Of a DNA stretch of 64,000 nucleotides, positions 53,564 through 64,000 are shown one piece after another. How positions within the stretch are numbered: the first letter of the stretch is position 1; each line of letters starts with the position of its first letter. A model generated the notes under the pieces. That model was not told where the DNA came from, ran no database searches, and saw only the letters and a list, made by a program, of their open reading frames with translations. The stretch comes from Jeotgalibacillus sp. ET6 (GTDB taxonomy: Bacteria; Bacillota; Bacilli; Bacillales; Jeotgalibacillaceae): positions 62,001 through 126,000 of the forward strand of contig NZ_JARUIU010000001.1 in assembly GCF_029667115.1 (NCBI RefSeq), written 5' to 3'. The translations under genes were made by a program, and so were the position numbers.

Positions 53564-56341
53564 ATGGAATACAAAAATACTTTATTAATGCCTAAAACTG
53601 AGTTTCCAATGCGGGGCAACCTGCCTAACCGCGAACCGGAAATTCAACAAAAATGGGAAGACATGAATATTTATGATCAAGTTCAAAAACGTACAGAAGG
53701 AAGACCTTTATTTGTTCTTCATGATGGTCCCCCTTACGCAAATGGAGACCTTCACATGGGGCACGCATTAAATAAGGTGCTGAAGGATTTTATTGTCCGC
53801 TTTAAATCAATGAATGGCTATCAGGCTCCTTATGTGCCAGGCTGGGATACACATGGTTTGCCAATTGAACAGGCACTGACAAATAAAGGCGTAAAAAGAA
53901 AAGAGATGACGGTTGCCCAGTTCAGAGAAAAATGTGCAGAATACGCATACAGCCAAGTGAACAGCCAGCGGGAGCAGTTTAAACGAATTGGCGTTCGCGG
54001 CGACTGGGATCACCCATATATTACTCTTGAACCTAAATACGAAGCACAGCAGATAAAAGTTTTTGGTGAAATGGCGAAGAAAGGATATATTTACAAGGGT
54101 AAAAAACCGGTTTACTGGTCTCCTTCAAGTGAGTCTGCTCTGGCAGAAGCAGAAATTGAATACCAGGATAAACGTTCAGCATCCATTTATGTCAGCTTTG
54201 ATGTAACAGACGGAAAGGGCATTCTTGATGAGGGAGTTAAATTTGTTATTTGGACCACGACACCTTGGACAATTCCTGCTAATTTAGCGATCGCTCTTCA
54301 TCCTGAACTCGATTACGTGGTAGTTGAAGAACAGGGCAGCAGGTATGTAGTAGCTAAAGAACTTCTCGGAAAAGTGACCGAAACTATGGAATGGACTTCT
54401 CCAAAAATCGTTAAAGAAGTCAAAGGAGCGGAGCTTGAACATATTAAAGCACAGCATCCTCTTTATGACCGGTCTTCTTTAGTCGTACTGGGTGAACATG
54501 TTACGACTGATGCAGGAACAGGCTGCGTTCATACAGCACCTGGCCACGGTGAAGATGATTTCCAGGTAGGCAAAAAGTATAATCTGGACGTACTTTGTCC
54601 GGTTGATGACCGCGGAGTTTTCACTGCTGAAGCGCCTGGTTTTGAAGGTCTTTTCTACGATAAGGCCAATAAATCGATTACTGAGAAGTTAGAAGAAGCA
54701 GGGGCTCTGCTGAAGCTGGAGTTCTTCACGCACAGCTATCCTCATGACTGGCGCACAAAAAAACCGATTATTTTCCGGGCTACAGCACAATGGTTTGCCT
54801 CGATTGACAAATTCAGGGACGAACTGATGCAGGCGGTGCGGGATACAAAGTGGGTACCGGTTTGGGGCGAAACCCGATTATTCAACATGGTGCGGGACCG
54901 GGGTGACTGGTGTATTTCGCGTCAGCGTGCCTGGGGAGTTCCAATCCCGGTGTTTTATGCTGAAAATGGCCAGGAAATTATAACAGAAGAAACGATCGAC
55001 CACGTTTCTGCGCTGTTTGAAGAACACGGTTCAAATATCTGGTTTGAAAAAGACGCCAAGGAATTGCTGCCTGAAGGCTTTAAACACGAGGGTAGTCCTA
55101 ATGGGCGCTTTACAAAAGAACAGGATATTATGGATGTCTGGTTTGACAGCGGCTCATCCCATCAATCTGTTCTTGAAGCAAGAGAGGACCTGCAGCGTCC
55201 GGCTGATCTCTATTTGGAAGGATCAGATCAATACCGGGGCTGGTTCAACTCATCCCTGACCACAGGAGTGGCTGTTACCGGAAAAGCTCCTTATAAAGGC
55301 GTGCTGAGCCACGGGTTTGCGCTTGATGGAAACGGCCGGAAAATGAGTAAATCTCTTGGCAATGTCGTCGTACCTTCTAAGGTAATCAATCAGCTTGGTG
55401 CGGATATTCTCCGTTTGTGGGTAGCTTCAGTAGACTATCAGGCAGATGTACGGGTTTCTGATCCGATTTTAAAGCAGGTAGCTGAAGTATACAGAAAAAT
55501 ACGCAATACACTGCGCTTTTTACTGGCGAATCTTTCGGACTTCCATCCCGAAAAGCATTCTGTTCCATTTAATGAGCTCCGGGAAGTAGATCAATTTATG
55601 ATGGTCCGCCTAAACCAGGTAATCGGCAACGTAAAAACAGCTTATGATCATTACGAATTTGCTGACGTCTATTCTACTGTGAGCAATTTCTGTACATTTG
55701 AACTGAGCTCCTTCTATATGGATTTTGGGAAGGACATATTGTACATTGAAGCAAAAAATGATCATACGAGAAGAGCCATGCAGACAGTTATGTATGAGAC
55801 ACTGACTTCTCTGACTAAACTGATTTCACCTATTCTTTCTCATACTGCTGACGAAGTATGGGCATTTATCCCGGGCGTTCAAGAAGAAAGTGTTCAGCTG
55901 ACAGACATGCCTGAGGTGAAAAAGTACGAAAAGGATAAGGAACTTACAGCAAAATGGGAAGCCTTTTTAGATTTGCGTGATGATGTGCTAAAAGCACTTG
56001 AAGAAGCCAGAAACGCAAAAACAATTGGGAAATCTCTGGCTGCAGAAATTACAATTTACACGGGAGAACAAACGAATTCTCTCTTAGCTTCGATCAATGA
56101 AGACCTAAAGCAGCTCTTTATCGTATCGAATTTGACTATTAAAGAAGGAGAGGCTGATGCGCCTGCTGAAGCGGTTCAATTTGACGGCCACGCGGTACTG
56201 GTTGCAAAAGCTGAGGGTGAAACATGCGAAAGGTGCTGGATCATCTCTCCTGAGGTTGGAAAAGATTCGGATCATCCAGGTCTGTGTCCAAGATGTGCAC
56301 AGGTCGTTAAGGAAAACTATTCTCATTTGACAGCTGAATAA
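53564..56341 (+). CDS. ileS: Isoleucyl-tRNA synthetase
   Basis: Class I synthetase of 925 aa. The HIGH-type site is [15 protein letters not shown], the KMSKS loop [10 protein letters not shown]. The editing (CP1) domain contains [18 protein letters not shown] and the [11 protein letters not shown] motif. The C-terminal zinc finger has CERCW and CPRCA. GGGAGG fixes ATG 53564; the longer frame from 53513 begins just after the T-box terminator. It is expressed under the upstream T-box. Confidence 0.98.
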   Translation: MEYKNTLLMPKTEFPMRGNLPNREPEIQQKWEDMNIYDQVQKRTEGRPLFVLHDGPPYANGDLHMGHALNKVLKDFIVRFKSMNGYQAPYVPGWDTHGLPIEQALTNKGVKRKEMTVAQFREKCAEYAYSQVNSQREQFKRIGVRGDWDHPYITLEPKYEAQQIKVFGEMAKKGYIYKGKKPVYWSPSSESALAEAEIEYQDKRSASIYVSFDVTDGKGILDEGVKFVIWTTTPWTIPANLAIALHPELDYVVVEEQGSRYVVAKELLGKVTETMEWTSPKIVKEVKGAELEHIKAQHPLYDRSSLVVLGEHVTTDAGTGCVHTAPGHGEDDFQVGKKYNLDVLCPVDDRGVFTAEAPGFEGLFYDKANKSITEKLEEAGALLKLEFFTHSYPHDWRTKKPIIFRATAQWFASIDKFRDELMQAVRDTKWVPVWGETRLFNMVRDRGDWCISRQRAWGVPIPVFYAENGQEIITEETIDHVSALFEEHGSNIWFEKDAKELLPEGFKHEGSPNGRFTKEQDIMDVWFDSGSSHQSVLEAREDLQRPADLYLEGSDQYRGWFNSSLTTGVAVTGKAPYKGVLSHGFALDGNGRKMSKSLGNVVVPSKVINQLGADILRLWVASVDYQADVRVSDPILKQVAEVYRKIRNTLRFLLANLSDFHPEKHSVPFNELREVDQFMMVRLNQVIGNVKTAYDHYEFADVYSTVSNFCTFELSSFYMDFGKDILYIEAKNDHTRRAMQTVMYETLTSLTKLISPILSHTADEVWAFIPGVQEESVQLTDMPEVKKYEKDKELTAKWEAFLDLRDDVLKALEEARNAKTIGKSLAAEITIYTGEQTNSLLASINEDLKQLFIVSNLTIKEGEADAPAEAVQFDGHAVLVAKAEGETCERCWIISPEVGKDSDHPGLCPRCAQVVKENYSHLTAE

Positions 56342-56347
56342 TAAGAG

Positions 56348-56385
56348 AACCCGGGAAAATATTAAATACTTTCCCGGGTTTTTCT
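56348..56385 (+). terminator. Terminator of ileS
   Basis: AACCCGGGAAA and TTTCCCGGGTT with a 12-base loop and a T run. Confidence 0.92.
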
Positions 56386-56473
56386 TTGCCCTTTGTTAAA
56401 GGTTTGATGTTTATCCATACAAATTATGCTACAATACGATAAGGTATGGCATCATAACTTCGGAGGTAGACCT

Positions 56474-56962
56474 GTGATCTATTATTTAATTGCTCTTTTT
56501 ATTATCGTTTTTGACCAGCTGACAAAATATTTAGTCGTTCGAAACATGGAGCTGGGAGAATCGATTAGTGTAATCGATAACGTATTTTACATTACTTCCC
56601 ATCGGAATACAGGAGCTGCATGGGGCATGCTTGAAGGCCAAATGTGGCTGTTTTATATTGTTACTATTCTGGTCATTTTCGGTATCCTTTTTTATTACTA
56701 CCGTCATGCAAAAGGAAACCACTTGTTCAGCTTGAGCCTGATGATTCTGCTAGGAGGAGCAATTGGGAATTTTATAGACCGGATCACCAGACAGGAAGTC
56801 GTGGACTTTATTCAATTTACATTCTTTAATTTCATTTTTAATATTGCTGATGCTGCTCTTACTTTAGGAGTGGTGCTGTTATTTGTTCAAATGATTTTGG
56901 AAGAAGTGCAGGAAAAGAGGAAAAAGAATGGAAAGCATTCAACACATCATACAGGAAAATGA
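56474..56962 (+). CDS. lspA: Lipoprotein signal peptidase (signal peptidase II)
   Basis: Membrane aspartic protease of 162 aa with four helices. The catalytic Asp residues lie in GNFIDR and [18 protein letters not shown] and HRNTGAAWG are the other conserved blocks. It cleaves prolipoproteins such as CtaC. GTG 56474 follows CGGAGGT; the open frame from 56426 lacks a ribosome site. The 3' end overlaps rluD by 35 bases. Confidence 0.96.
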   Translation: MIYYLIALFIIVFDQLTKYLVVRNMELGESISVIDNVFYITSHRNTGAAWGMLEGQMWLFYIVTILVIFGILFYYYRHAKGNHLFSLSLMILLGGAIGNFIDRITRQEVVDFIQFTFFNFIFNIADAALTLGVVLLFVQMILEEVQEKRKKNGKHSTHHTGK

Positions 56963-57839
56963 AAAAGGCAGCAGACTCGATATGGTTATAGCGGGTCTTA
57001 AAGAAGACTGGTCCCGTTCACAGGTGCAGCAATGGATAAAGGATGGAATCGTAACCGTTAACGGTTCTGTCTCAAAACCAAATTACAAAAGTGCTTTAGG
57101 GGATGAAATTGACATTCAAATTCCCGATCCCGAGCCGCTGGATGTAGAAGCAGAAGAAATGAATCTGGAAATTTATTATGAAGATGAGGATGTCCTGGTT
57201 GTAAACAAACCAAAAGGGATGGTGGTTCATCCTGCACCAGGTCATTTAAGAGGCACCCTCGTCAATGGTCTGATGGCTCACTGCAAGGATCTTTCAGGCA
57301 TTAATGGAGTTCTGCGCCCGGGTATTGTTCACCGGATTGATAAGGATACTTCAGGTTTGCTGATGGTTGCAAAAAATGATATGGCACATGAAAAACTTGT
57401 TCAGCAGCTGGTGGATAAAACGGTGACCCGTAAATACCGTGCCATTGTTCACGGCTTAATTCCACATGAATACGGTACGATAGATGCTCCTGTCGGAAGA
57501 GATCAAAAAGACCGTCAAAGTATGGCGATTGTTAACAATGGAAAAAACGCAGTCACTCATTTTCGGGTGCTTGACCGCTTTAAAGAATTTTCTTTTGTGG
57601 AATGTGAACTTGAAACAGGCAGAACACACCAGATTAGAGTTCATATGAAGTATATAGGTTTTCCATTAGCGGGAGATCCAAAATATGGACCAAGAAAAAC
57701 ACTTGATATAGGTGGACAGGCCCTTCATGCCGGAGTGCTTGGTTTTATTCACCCAAGAACGGAAGAATACATTGAATTTAAAGCTCCGCTTCCTGAAGAT
57801 TTTGAAGAGCTTTTAACACAGCTTCGAAACGACCGTTGA
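56928..57839 (+). CDS. RluD-like pseudouridine synthase YlyB
   Basis: RluA-family enzyme of 303 aa with an N-terminal S4 domain (about 12-70) and the catalytic [16 protein letters not shown] with its Asp, followed by RKYRAIVHG and [15 protein letters not shown]. It is the large-subunit rRNA pseudouridine synthase placed between lspA and pyrR in Bacillus. The start ATG 56928 lies inside lspA with AAAAGAGG upstream, so expression is probably coupled. The pyr promoter -35 overlaps its stop. Confidence 0.93.
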   Translation: MESIQHIIQENEKGSRLDMVIAGLKEDWSRSQVQQWIKDGIVTVNGSVSKPNYKSALGDEIDIQIPDPEPLDVEAEEMNLEIYYEDEDVLVVNKPKGMVVHPAPGHLRGTLVNGLMAHCKDLSGINGVLRPGIVHRIDKDTSGLLMVAKNDMAHEKLVQQLVDKTVTRKYRAIVHGLIPHEYGTIDAPVGRDQKDRQSMAIVNNGKNAVTHFRVLDRFKEFSFVECELETGRTHQIRVHMKYIGFPLAGDPKYGPRKTLDIGGQALHAGVLGFIHPRTEEYIEFKAPLPEDFEELLTQLRNDR

Positions 57840-57864
57840 CAAAATTCGATTTCGGCTATACAAT
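57836..57864 (+). promoter_or_regulatory. pyr operon promoter
   Basis: TTGACA (57836-57841), 17 bp, TACAAT (57859-57864). The -35 overlaps the rluD stop codon. Confidence 0.85.
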
Positions 57865-57889
57865 GTAAACAACTTAATTGAACGGACCC

Positions 57890-58539
<650 letters not shown>

Positions 58540-58549
58540 ATATCCCTTT

Positions 58550-58656
58550 TAATAGCAGTCCAGAGAGGCTGACAAAGGAACTGTAAGCGAATGAAAGACC
58601 ACGAAAGACCTCGCTGCATGCCCTCTTTGCATCCCTCTGGAACGAAGAGGGCTTTT
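58550..58656 (+). promoter_or_regulatory. PyrR-dependent attenuator 2 (pyrR-pyrP)
   Basis: PyrR-binding AGTCCAGAGAGGCT at 58557-58570; terminator GCCCTCTT (58620-58627) with AAGAGGGC (58645-58652) and T4. Confidence 0.92.
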
Positions 58657-58677
58657 GTATATAAGGAGGCGCAAACG

Positions 58678-60003
58678 ATGGCAGCAGAAACTAAGAAACC
58701 GGTATTGGATGTTCAGGAAGTACCTAAAGCAAACCAGTGGTTGACATTAAGTCTTCAGCATTTATTCGCGATGTTCGGAGCAACGGTGCTGGTGCCGATG
58801 CTGGTCGGGCTGAGTCCGGGAGTGGCACTAATATCGAGCGGACTTGGAACACTTGCCTATTTGTTAATTACAAAAGGGCAGATTCCTGCTTATCTTGGAT
58901 CATCCTTTGCTTTTATTGCACCTATTATAGCGGCAACAGAACTGGGAGGCCCTCAGGCTGCAATGTTTGGCGCATTTTTCGCCGGGCTTGCCTATGGACT
59001 TGTTTCACTTCTTATTTATAAATTCGGCATTAACTGGCTGACCAGGATCCTGCCTCCGGTAGTGGTGGGACCAGTCATAATCGTAATTGGACTTGGTCTT
59101 GCCGGAACAGCGGTAAACATGGCAATGTATGAAAATCCGCTTGCTCAAAATCCGCTTGATTTTGTTTATAGCATTAGGCACATCACAGTTGCCTTGATCA
59201 CCCTGGCTATTACGATCATCGGTTCCATCTATTTTAAAAAATTCTTTGGACTGATTCCGATTTTAATCGGTATTACAGGCGGATATATTGCGGGGCTGTT
59301 TGCAGGTCTGGTCGATTTCCAGCCCGTACTTGATGCAAAATGGTTTGCGATGCCGGACTTTTTAATGCCATTTGTGGATTATACTCCAAACTTTTCTCTT
59401 GGTGCTCTTGCCTTGATGGTACCGATCGCAGTCGTTACCCTGTCCGAACACACTGGCCATCAAATGGTTGTCAGTAAAGTTGTCGGAAGAAATTTTTTGG
59501 AGAAGCCTGGTCTCCATCGCTCCATTCTTGGAGATGGGGTGGCAACGATTATTGCTTCATTGATAGGAGGACCTCCCAATACAACGTATGGTGAAAACAT
59601 TGGAGTACTTGCAATAACCCGAGTGTACAGTGTTTTTGTTATAGGAGGAGCGGCAGTACTTGCGATTTCCTTTGGATTTGTGGGGAAAATATCTGCTCTC
59701 ATCAGCTCGATCCCGACCGCTGTAATGGGAGGCGTATCGATCCTGTTGTTCGGTATAATTGCTTCAAGCGGTCTGAGAATGCTGATAGAAGCGAAAGTGG
59801 ATTTTTCATATAAAAGAAATCTAATCATAGCATCCGTAATCATGATTATTGGAGTCGGAGGGGCATTCCTTGAGTTCACCCCGACCTTCACTCTTCCCGG
59901 CATGGCACTTGCCGCGATCGTCGGCATTTTGTTAAACCTGGTTCTTCCCGGCCGCAAGAAAGAAGAAGAAACGCTTTTTAATGAAGAAAAAGAAATTGCA
60001 TAA
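58678..60003 (+). CDS. pyrP: Uracil permease
   Basis: Nucleobase:cation symporter-2 family transporter of 441 aa with about 12-14 membrane segments. Blocks: QHLFAMFGATVLVPMLVGLS, LGSSFAFIAPI, VVTLSEHTGHQMVV with the conserved Glu, and GDGVATIIASLIGGPPNTTY. It imports uracil for salvage and sits between attenuators 2 and 3, so it answers to PyrR. AAGGAGG fixes ATG 58678. Confidence 0.96.
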   Translation: MAAETKKPVLDVQEVPKANQWLTLSLQHLFAMFGATVLVPMLVGLSPGVALISSGLGTLAYLLITKGQIPAYLGSSFAFIAPIIAATELGGPQAAMFGAFFAGLAYGLVSLLIYKFGINWLTRILPPVVVGPVIIVIGLGLAGTAVNMAMYENPLAQNPLDFVYSIRHITVALITLAITIIGSIYFKKFFGLIPILIGITGGYIAGLFAGLVDFQPVLDAKWFAMPDFLMPFVDYTPNFSLGALALMVPIAVVTLSEHTGHQMVVSKVVGRNFLEKPGLHRSILGDGVATIIASLIGGPPNTTYGENIGVLAITRVYSVFVIGGAAVLAISFGFVGKISALISSIPTAVMGGVSILLFGIIASSGLRMLIEAKVDFSYKRNLIIASVIMIIGVGGAFLEFTPTFTLPGMALAAIVGILLNLVLPGRKKEEETLFNEEKEIA

Positions 60004-60014
60004 GTAACCTTTTT

Positions 60015-60117
60015 AATTAAAGTCCAGAGAGGCTTTCAAAAGGGAAGATAAGCTGCAGCCATGAGGCTCAGTCTATCTTTTAACACCTTTTGAGGCTTCT
60101 CTCAGAAGGTGTTTTTT
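60015..60117 (+). promoter_or_regulatory. PyrR-dependent attenuator 3 (pyrP-pyrB)
   Basis: PyrR-binding AGTCCAGAGAGGCT at 60021-60034; terminator AACACCTT / AAGGTGTT with an inner TGAG / CTCA helix and a T6 run ending near 60117. Confidence 0.92.
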
Positions 60118-60135
60118 AATGAGGAGGAAGAAACC

Positions 60136-61044
60136 ATGCATATTTTAACAATGGACGATTTAACCAATGAAGAAATTCTTCAGATCTTGCGTCATGCAGA
60201 GAATTATCAGCATTCCATTACAAAAATAACGGCTCCCTGTTATGCAGCGAACTTATTTTTTGAAAACAGTACTAGAACGAAAAGCAGCTTTGAAATGGCA
60301 CAAAAAAAACTGGGTCTCGATGTTCTATCTTTTGATGCTCAAACCGCCTCCATTCAAAAAGGAGAATCACTTTACGATACGGTAAAAACACTCGAAGCCA
60401 TTGGGGTAGATGTCGCAGTGATCCGCCATGGAGAAGACAGGTATTTTGATCAGCTGGAAGGCAGGGTTAAGCTCTCCATTATAAACGGCGGCGACGGAAT
60501 GGGTCATCATCCTTCTCAGTGTCTGCTCGATTTGATGACCATTCAGCAGGAATTTTCTTCATTCGAGGGACTTGCCGTTACCATTGTGGGCGATATTAGG
60601 CACAGCAGAGTGGCAAGGTCCAACGCCTCAGCATTGCGAAGGCTTGGAGCCATTGTCCAGTTTTCAGGACCGAAGGAATGGATGGATGAAGAGCTTCTGG
60701 GAGCGGGAAATTATATCGATTTTGATCAGGCAGTGGAGACAAGTGATGTTTTGATGATGTTAAGAGTGCAGCATGAAAGACATACGTTCGGTGTGTCTTT
60801 TGAAAAGGATGAGTACCATGCTTTATATGGATTAACAGACGAAAGAGTAAAGAGAATGCCAGCAAAAAGCATTATTATGCATCCTGCACCCGTGAATAGA
60901 GGAGTCGAAATAGCGGACGAGATAGTTGAATGCGAGCGGTCAAGAATCTTTAAGCAAATGACAAATGGTGTATTTGTCCGAATGGCGATGCTTCAATTTG
61001 TATTACAAAAAAGGGAGGAACTAAAACATGAATTTGTTAATTAA
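60136..61044 (+). CDS. pyrB: Aspartate carbamoyltransferase catalytic subunit
   Basis: Enzyme of 302 aa joining carbamoyl phosphate and aspartate. The carbamoyl phosphate site is [36 protein letters not shown] and [11 protein letters not shown] are the other active-site segments. The open frame starts at 60109 inside attenuator 3; GAGGAGGAA fixes ATG 60136. Its end overlaps pyrC by 17 bases. Confidence 0.97.
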   Translation: MHILTMDDLTNEEILQILRHAENYQHSITKITAPCYAANLFFENSTRTKSSFEMAQKKLGLDVLSFDAQTASIQKGESLYDTVKTLEAIGVDVAVIRHGEDRYFDQLEGRVKLSIINGGDGMGHHPSQCLLDLMTIQQEFSSFEGLAVTIVGDIRHSRVARSNASALRRLGAIVQFSGPKEWMDEELLGAGNYIDFDQAVETSDVLMMLRVQHERHTFGVSFEKDEYHALYGLTDERVKRMPAKSIIMHPAPVNRGVEIADEIVECERSRIFKQMTNGVFVRMAMLQFVLQKREELKHEFVN

Positions 61045-62302
61045 AAATGTCTACATAGAAGAAAACCTGAAGGAAACCGTGGATGTAAGGATTAAAAACG
61101 GAAAGATCCGTGATATTCAAACCGTTCTGTCTGAAATGGGGGAGGACGTCATGGATGCAAAGGGGTTGTTTTTAGCTCCAGGCTTTGTAGATGTACATGT
61201 TCATTTAAGAGAACCAGGCGGTGAGCATAAAGAAACGATTCAAACAGGCACACAATCTGCATCACGCGGAGGATTTACAACGATCTGTTCGATGCCAAAT
61301 ACACGTCCTGTACCGGACCGGGTGGAGCTTGTAGAGGATTTATTTCAACGAATTCAAGAATCAGCAGTGGTGAAAGTGCTGCCCTATGCTTCGATAACAG
61401 AACGTCAGACCGGAAAAGAATTAGTAGATATGAGTGCGCTGGCTGACCTTGGTGTGTTCGCTTTTACGGATGATGGCGTGGGGGTGCAAAATGCAGACAT
61501 GATGCTTGAGGCGATGAAAAAAGCTGCATCAGTAAATAAAGCCATTGTTGCCCACTGTGAAGAAAATACACTTATTCACGGAGGCTGCATGCATGAAGGA
61601 GAAAGATCCAGAGCGCTGGGCCTTCCAGGGATACCATCTGTATGTGAATCTGTTCAAATTGCACGGGATGTACTTCTAGCAGAAGCAGCGGGCTGCCATT
61701 ACCACGTCTGTCATGTATCCACAAAAGAATCGGTCAGAGTCATTCGCGATGCGAAAAATGCCGGGATTCGAGTTACAGCAGAAGTGACTCCTCATCATCT
61801 GCTGTTAAATGAGCAGGATATTACAGAGCAGGATGCAATGTTTAAAATGAATCCGCCGCTGCGCTCCATGGAAGATCAAAAAGCCCTTTTAGAAGGATTG
61901 GAAGACGGAACAATTGATTTCATTGCAACTGACCATGCCCCTCATTCGATGGAGGAAAAAGCGGAAGGCATGCAGCTTGCCCCATTTGGCATTGTAGGTC
62001 TTGAAACGGCTTTTACACTGCTGCACACCCGCTTTGTAAAAACGGAGAGATGGACGCTTGCTCAGCTCGTGGATTGGCTGACAATTAAACCGGCTCAGAC
62101 ATTTAATCTTCCATCTGGAAAAATAGAGACAGGGAATGATGCCGATCTGGTGCTGATTGACTTGGAAATGGAAAAAGTAATTGATTCAAATGAATTTTTG
62201 TCTAAGGGGAAAAATACACCTTTCAATGGATTAAAAACAATAGGATGGCCAGTGACGACGATCGTTGGCGGCCGGATCGTCTGGGAGGAGAATGCACAAT
62301 GA
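61028..62302 (+). CDS. pyrC: Dihydroorotase
   Basis: Amidohydrolase of 424 aa, class I type. Zinc ligands: [39 protein letters not shown] and ATDHAPHS. It closes carbamoyl-aspartate to dihydroorotate. AAGGGAGG lies upstream within pyrB. The stop overlaps the carA start (ATGA). Confidence 0.97.
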   Translation: MNLLIKNVYIEENLKETVDVRIKNGKIRDIQTVLSEMGEDVMDAKGLFLAPGFVDVHVHLREPGGEHKETIQTGTQSASRGGFTTICSMPNTRPVPDRVELVEDLFQRIQESAVVKVLPYASITERQTGKELVDMSALADLGVFAFTDDGVGVQNADMMLEAMKKAASVNKAIVAHCEENTLIHGGCMHEGERSRALGLPGIPSVCESVQIARDVLLAEAAGCHYHVCHVSTKESVRVIRDAKNAGIRVTAEVTPHHLLLNEQDITEQDAMFKMNPPLRSMEDQKALLEGLEDGTIDFIATDHAPHSMEEKAEGMQLAPFGIVGLETAFTLLHTRFVKTERWTLAQLVDWLTIKPAQTFNLPSGKIETGNDADLVLIDLEMEKVIDSNEFLSKGKNTPFNGLKTIGWPVTTIVGGRIVWEENAQ

Positions 62303-63390
62303 AAAGGCAATTAATTTTGGAAGATGGCACGATCTTTACAGGAGAAGGGTTTGGAAGCGCAGAGGAGACAGTTGGAGAAGTCGTTTTTAACACGGGAATG
62401 ACAGGCTATCAGGAAATTTTATCTGATCCTTCATACTGCGGACAAATGGTGACGCTAACCTACCCGTTAATCGGAAATTACGGGATCAACCGGGATGATT
62501 TTGAGTCCATTCAGCCTTCAATCAAAGCTTTAATCGTTCGTGAAGCAACTGATCTACCTTCCAACTTTCGCAGTGAATCAACCATTGATGAGTTATTGAT
62601 TGAAAAGAACATCCCGGGGCTTTCAGGAATTGATACTAGAAAGCTGACTCGTTTAATCAGAAAGCACGGAACTTTAAAAGGGAAATTAACTTCTATGGAA
62701 GTGGACGTGGATGAAGTCATAACAAATCTGCGGGAAACGGTGCTTCCAAGAGATCAGGTAAAAAAAGTATCGACTCCCAGCCCGTACCCGAGTCCAGGTA
62801 GAGGAAAAAGAGTCGTGCTGGTTGATTTCGGTATGAAGCACGGGATTTTACGAGAACTGAACCGGCGGGATTGCGACGTCATCGTCGTACCTTACAATAC
62901 TTCAGTCAATAAAATTTTGTCGCTTCACCCGGATGGCGTCATGCTGTCAAATGGACCCGGCGATCCAAAAGATGTCCCGGAATCCATCGAGATGGTTCGC
63001 GATCTGCTTGGGAAAGTGCCGGTGTTTGGGATCTGCCTTGGCCATCAGTTATTCGCGCTTGCCTGCGGAGGAGATACATTTAAACTGAAGTTCGGTCATC
63101 GAGGCTCGAATCACCCGGTAAAAAACCTTCACACGAACACGGTTCATATAACAGCTCAAAATCATGGGTATACAGTGGATCCGGCATCACTTCACGGCAC
63201 TTTTCTAGAAATTACTCATACCGCATTAAACGATGGAACGGTAGAGGGGCTGCAGCATAAAACAGCACCTGCATTTTCCGTGCAGTATCATCCTGAAGCC
63301 TCACCAGGACCTGATGATGCAAACGAATTATTTGATCAATTTATGACGATGATGGAACAGTTTACGGAGGAGGAAGCCATTCATGCCTAA
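62299..63390 (+). CDS. carA: Carbamoyl-phosphate synthase, small (glutaminase) subunit, pyrimidine-specific
   Basis: Enzyme subunit of 363 aa (PyrAA) that releases ammonia from glutamine. N-terminal CPSase domain with [15 protein letters not shown]-terminal class I amidotransferase with the nucleophile in [12 protein letters not shown] and [10 protein letters not shown] at the end. ATG 62299 is preceded by GGGAGGAGAA. It overlaps carB by eight bases. Confidence 0.97.
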   Translation: MKRQLILEDGTIFTGEGFGSAEETVGEVVFNTGMTGYQEILSDPSYCGQMVTLTYPLIGNYGINRDDFESIQPSIKALIVREATDLPSNFRSESTIDELLIEKNIPGLSGIDTRKLTRLIRKHGTLKGKLTSMEVDVDEVITNLRETVLPRDQVKKVSTPSPYPSPGRGKRVVLVDFGMKHGILRELNRRDCDVIVVPYNTSVNKILSLHPDGVMLSNGPGDPKDVPESIEMVRDLLGKVPVFGICLGHQLFALACGGDTFKLKFGHRGSNHPVKNLHTNTVHITAQNHGYTVDPASLHGTFLEITHTALNDGTVEGLQHKTAPAFSVQYHPEASPGPDDANELFDQFMTMMEQFTEEEAIHA

Positions 63391-64000
63391 ACGAACAGAC
63401 ATTAAAACCATTCTGGTTATCGGCTCAGGCCCTATTATTATCGGACAGGCGGCAGAATTTGATTATGCAGGTACTCAAGCCTGTCTGGCGCTGCGGGAAG
63501 AAGGATACAGAGTCATTTTAGTAAACTCGAATCCTGCTACTATTATGACAGATACAGAAATTGCAGATAAAGTTTATATGGAGCCGCTCACTGTGGAATT
63601 TATCAGTCAAATCATCCGAAAAGAACGACCGGATGCGCTTCTTCCTACATTGGGAGGTCAAACCGCATTAAACCTGGCAGTTGAATTATCCCAGTCAGGT
63701 GTCCTGGAAGAAAATAATGTGGAGATATTAGGGACTAAGCTGTCAGCGATTCAGCAGGCTGAAGACCGCGATCTTTTCAGAACCTTAATGAATGAACTGG
63801 GTGAACCGGTTCCCGAAAGCGATATTATTCATACATTTGAAGAAGCAAAATTATTTGTGGAAAGAATCGGCTACCCTGTCATTGTCCGTCCTGCATTTAC
63901 ACTTGGAGGTACAGGAGGCGGTATCTGTCACAATGAAAGTGAATTGAAGGAAATTGTTTCATCGGGATTAAAGTACAGCCCTGTTACTCAATGTCTGCTT
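63383..64000 (+). CDS. carB: Carbamoyl-phosphate synthase large subunit (partial, 3' end outside window)
   Basis: The first 206 codons of PyrAB. The N terminus [20 protein letters not shown], then [48 protein letters not shown] and the ATP-grasp start [14 protein letters not shown] are unmistakable. It combines ammonia, bicarbonate and 2 ATP to carbamoyl phosphate. ATG 63383 has ACGGAGGAGGAAG upstream; the frame stays open to the window end. Confidence 0.96.
   Translation, partial: MPKRTDIKTILVIGSGPIIIGQAAEFDYAGTQACLALREEGYRVILVNSNPATIMTDTEIADKVYMEPLTVEFISQIIRKERPDALLPTLGGQTALNLAVELSQSGVLEENNVEILGTKLSAIQQAEDRDLFRTLMNELGEPVPESDIIHTFEEAKLFVERIGYPVIVRPAFTLGGTGGGICHNESELKEIVSSGLKYSPVTQCLL

Noticed and set aside
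59460-59957. Minus-strand frame of 165 codons inside pyrP
   Set aside because: Antisense to a well-conserved transporter; no start signals.

Overview
The window is chromosomal DNA of a low-GC, endospore-forming member of the Bacillales, close to Bacillaceae. The evidence is conserved gene order (cta, ylb, the dcw division and cell-wall cluster, spoIIGA-sigE-sigG, ylm, divIVA-ileS-lspA, pyr), a bacillithiol enzyme (BshC), sporulation genes (spoVD, spoVE, spoIIGA, sigE, sigG, ylbJ, ylbO/rsfA), a T-box leader and PyrR attenuators. I see no rRNA, tRNA, CRISPR array, insertion sequence, prophage or transposase.

Layout. 1-5.8 kb: end of ctaB, the caa3 oxidase operon ctaCDEF, ctaG and a DUF420 membrane protein. 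5.8-29 kb: a ylb-type region of short, often convergent units. It holds ytvI-like, ylbA, ylbC, a thioesterase, ylbD, ylbF, a glycerophosphodiesterase, ylbG, rsmD-coaD, ylbJ, ylbK-ylbL, tmcAL (ylbM), ylbN-rpmF, a crotonase homologue, ylbO, ylbP, a three-gene acyl-CoA carboxylase, a ketopantoate reductase, a DUF3397 protein and bshC. 29.5-46.2 kb: dcw cluster mraZ-rsmH-ftsL-pbpB-spoVD-murE-mraY-murD-spoVE-murB-divIB-ftsA-ftsZ. 46.5-49 kb: mother-cell and forespore sigma genes. 49-57.8 kb: ylmC-pgeF-ylmE-sepF-ylmG-ylmH-divIVA, ileS with its T-box, lspA, rluD. 57.8-64 kb: pyrR-pyrP-pyrB-pyrC-carA-carB(partial) with three PyrR attenuators.

Most genes are housekeeping and match well-known families. 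Three things stand out. (1) A family of about 100-240 bp interspersed elements, built as nested inverted repeats and ending in an intrinsic-terminator hairpin, sits only at gene 3' ends in the first 34 kb (six copies plus one bare hairpin). (2) The dcw cluster is eroded: murG is absent between spoVE and murB, and between divIB and ftsA there is a frameshifted sbp (DUF1290) pseudogene with a possible DUF881 scrap. (3) Several control regions are readable: a cre-like site on the carboxylase promoter, a consensus promoter with a palindromic spacer at ylbN, 10-bp MraZ repeats, and a long-spacer spoIIG promoter.

Many start codons were moved inward from the longest open frame to the codon that has a ribosome-binding site; each case is explained. 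Functions come from motif and gene-order recognition, not from database searches.
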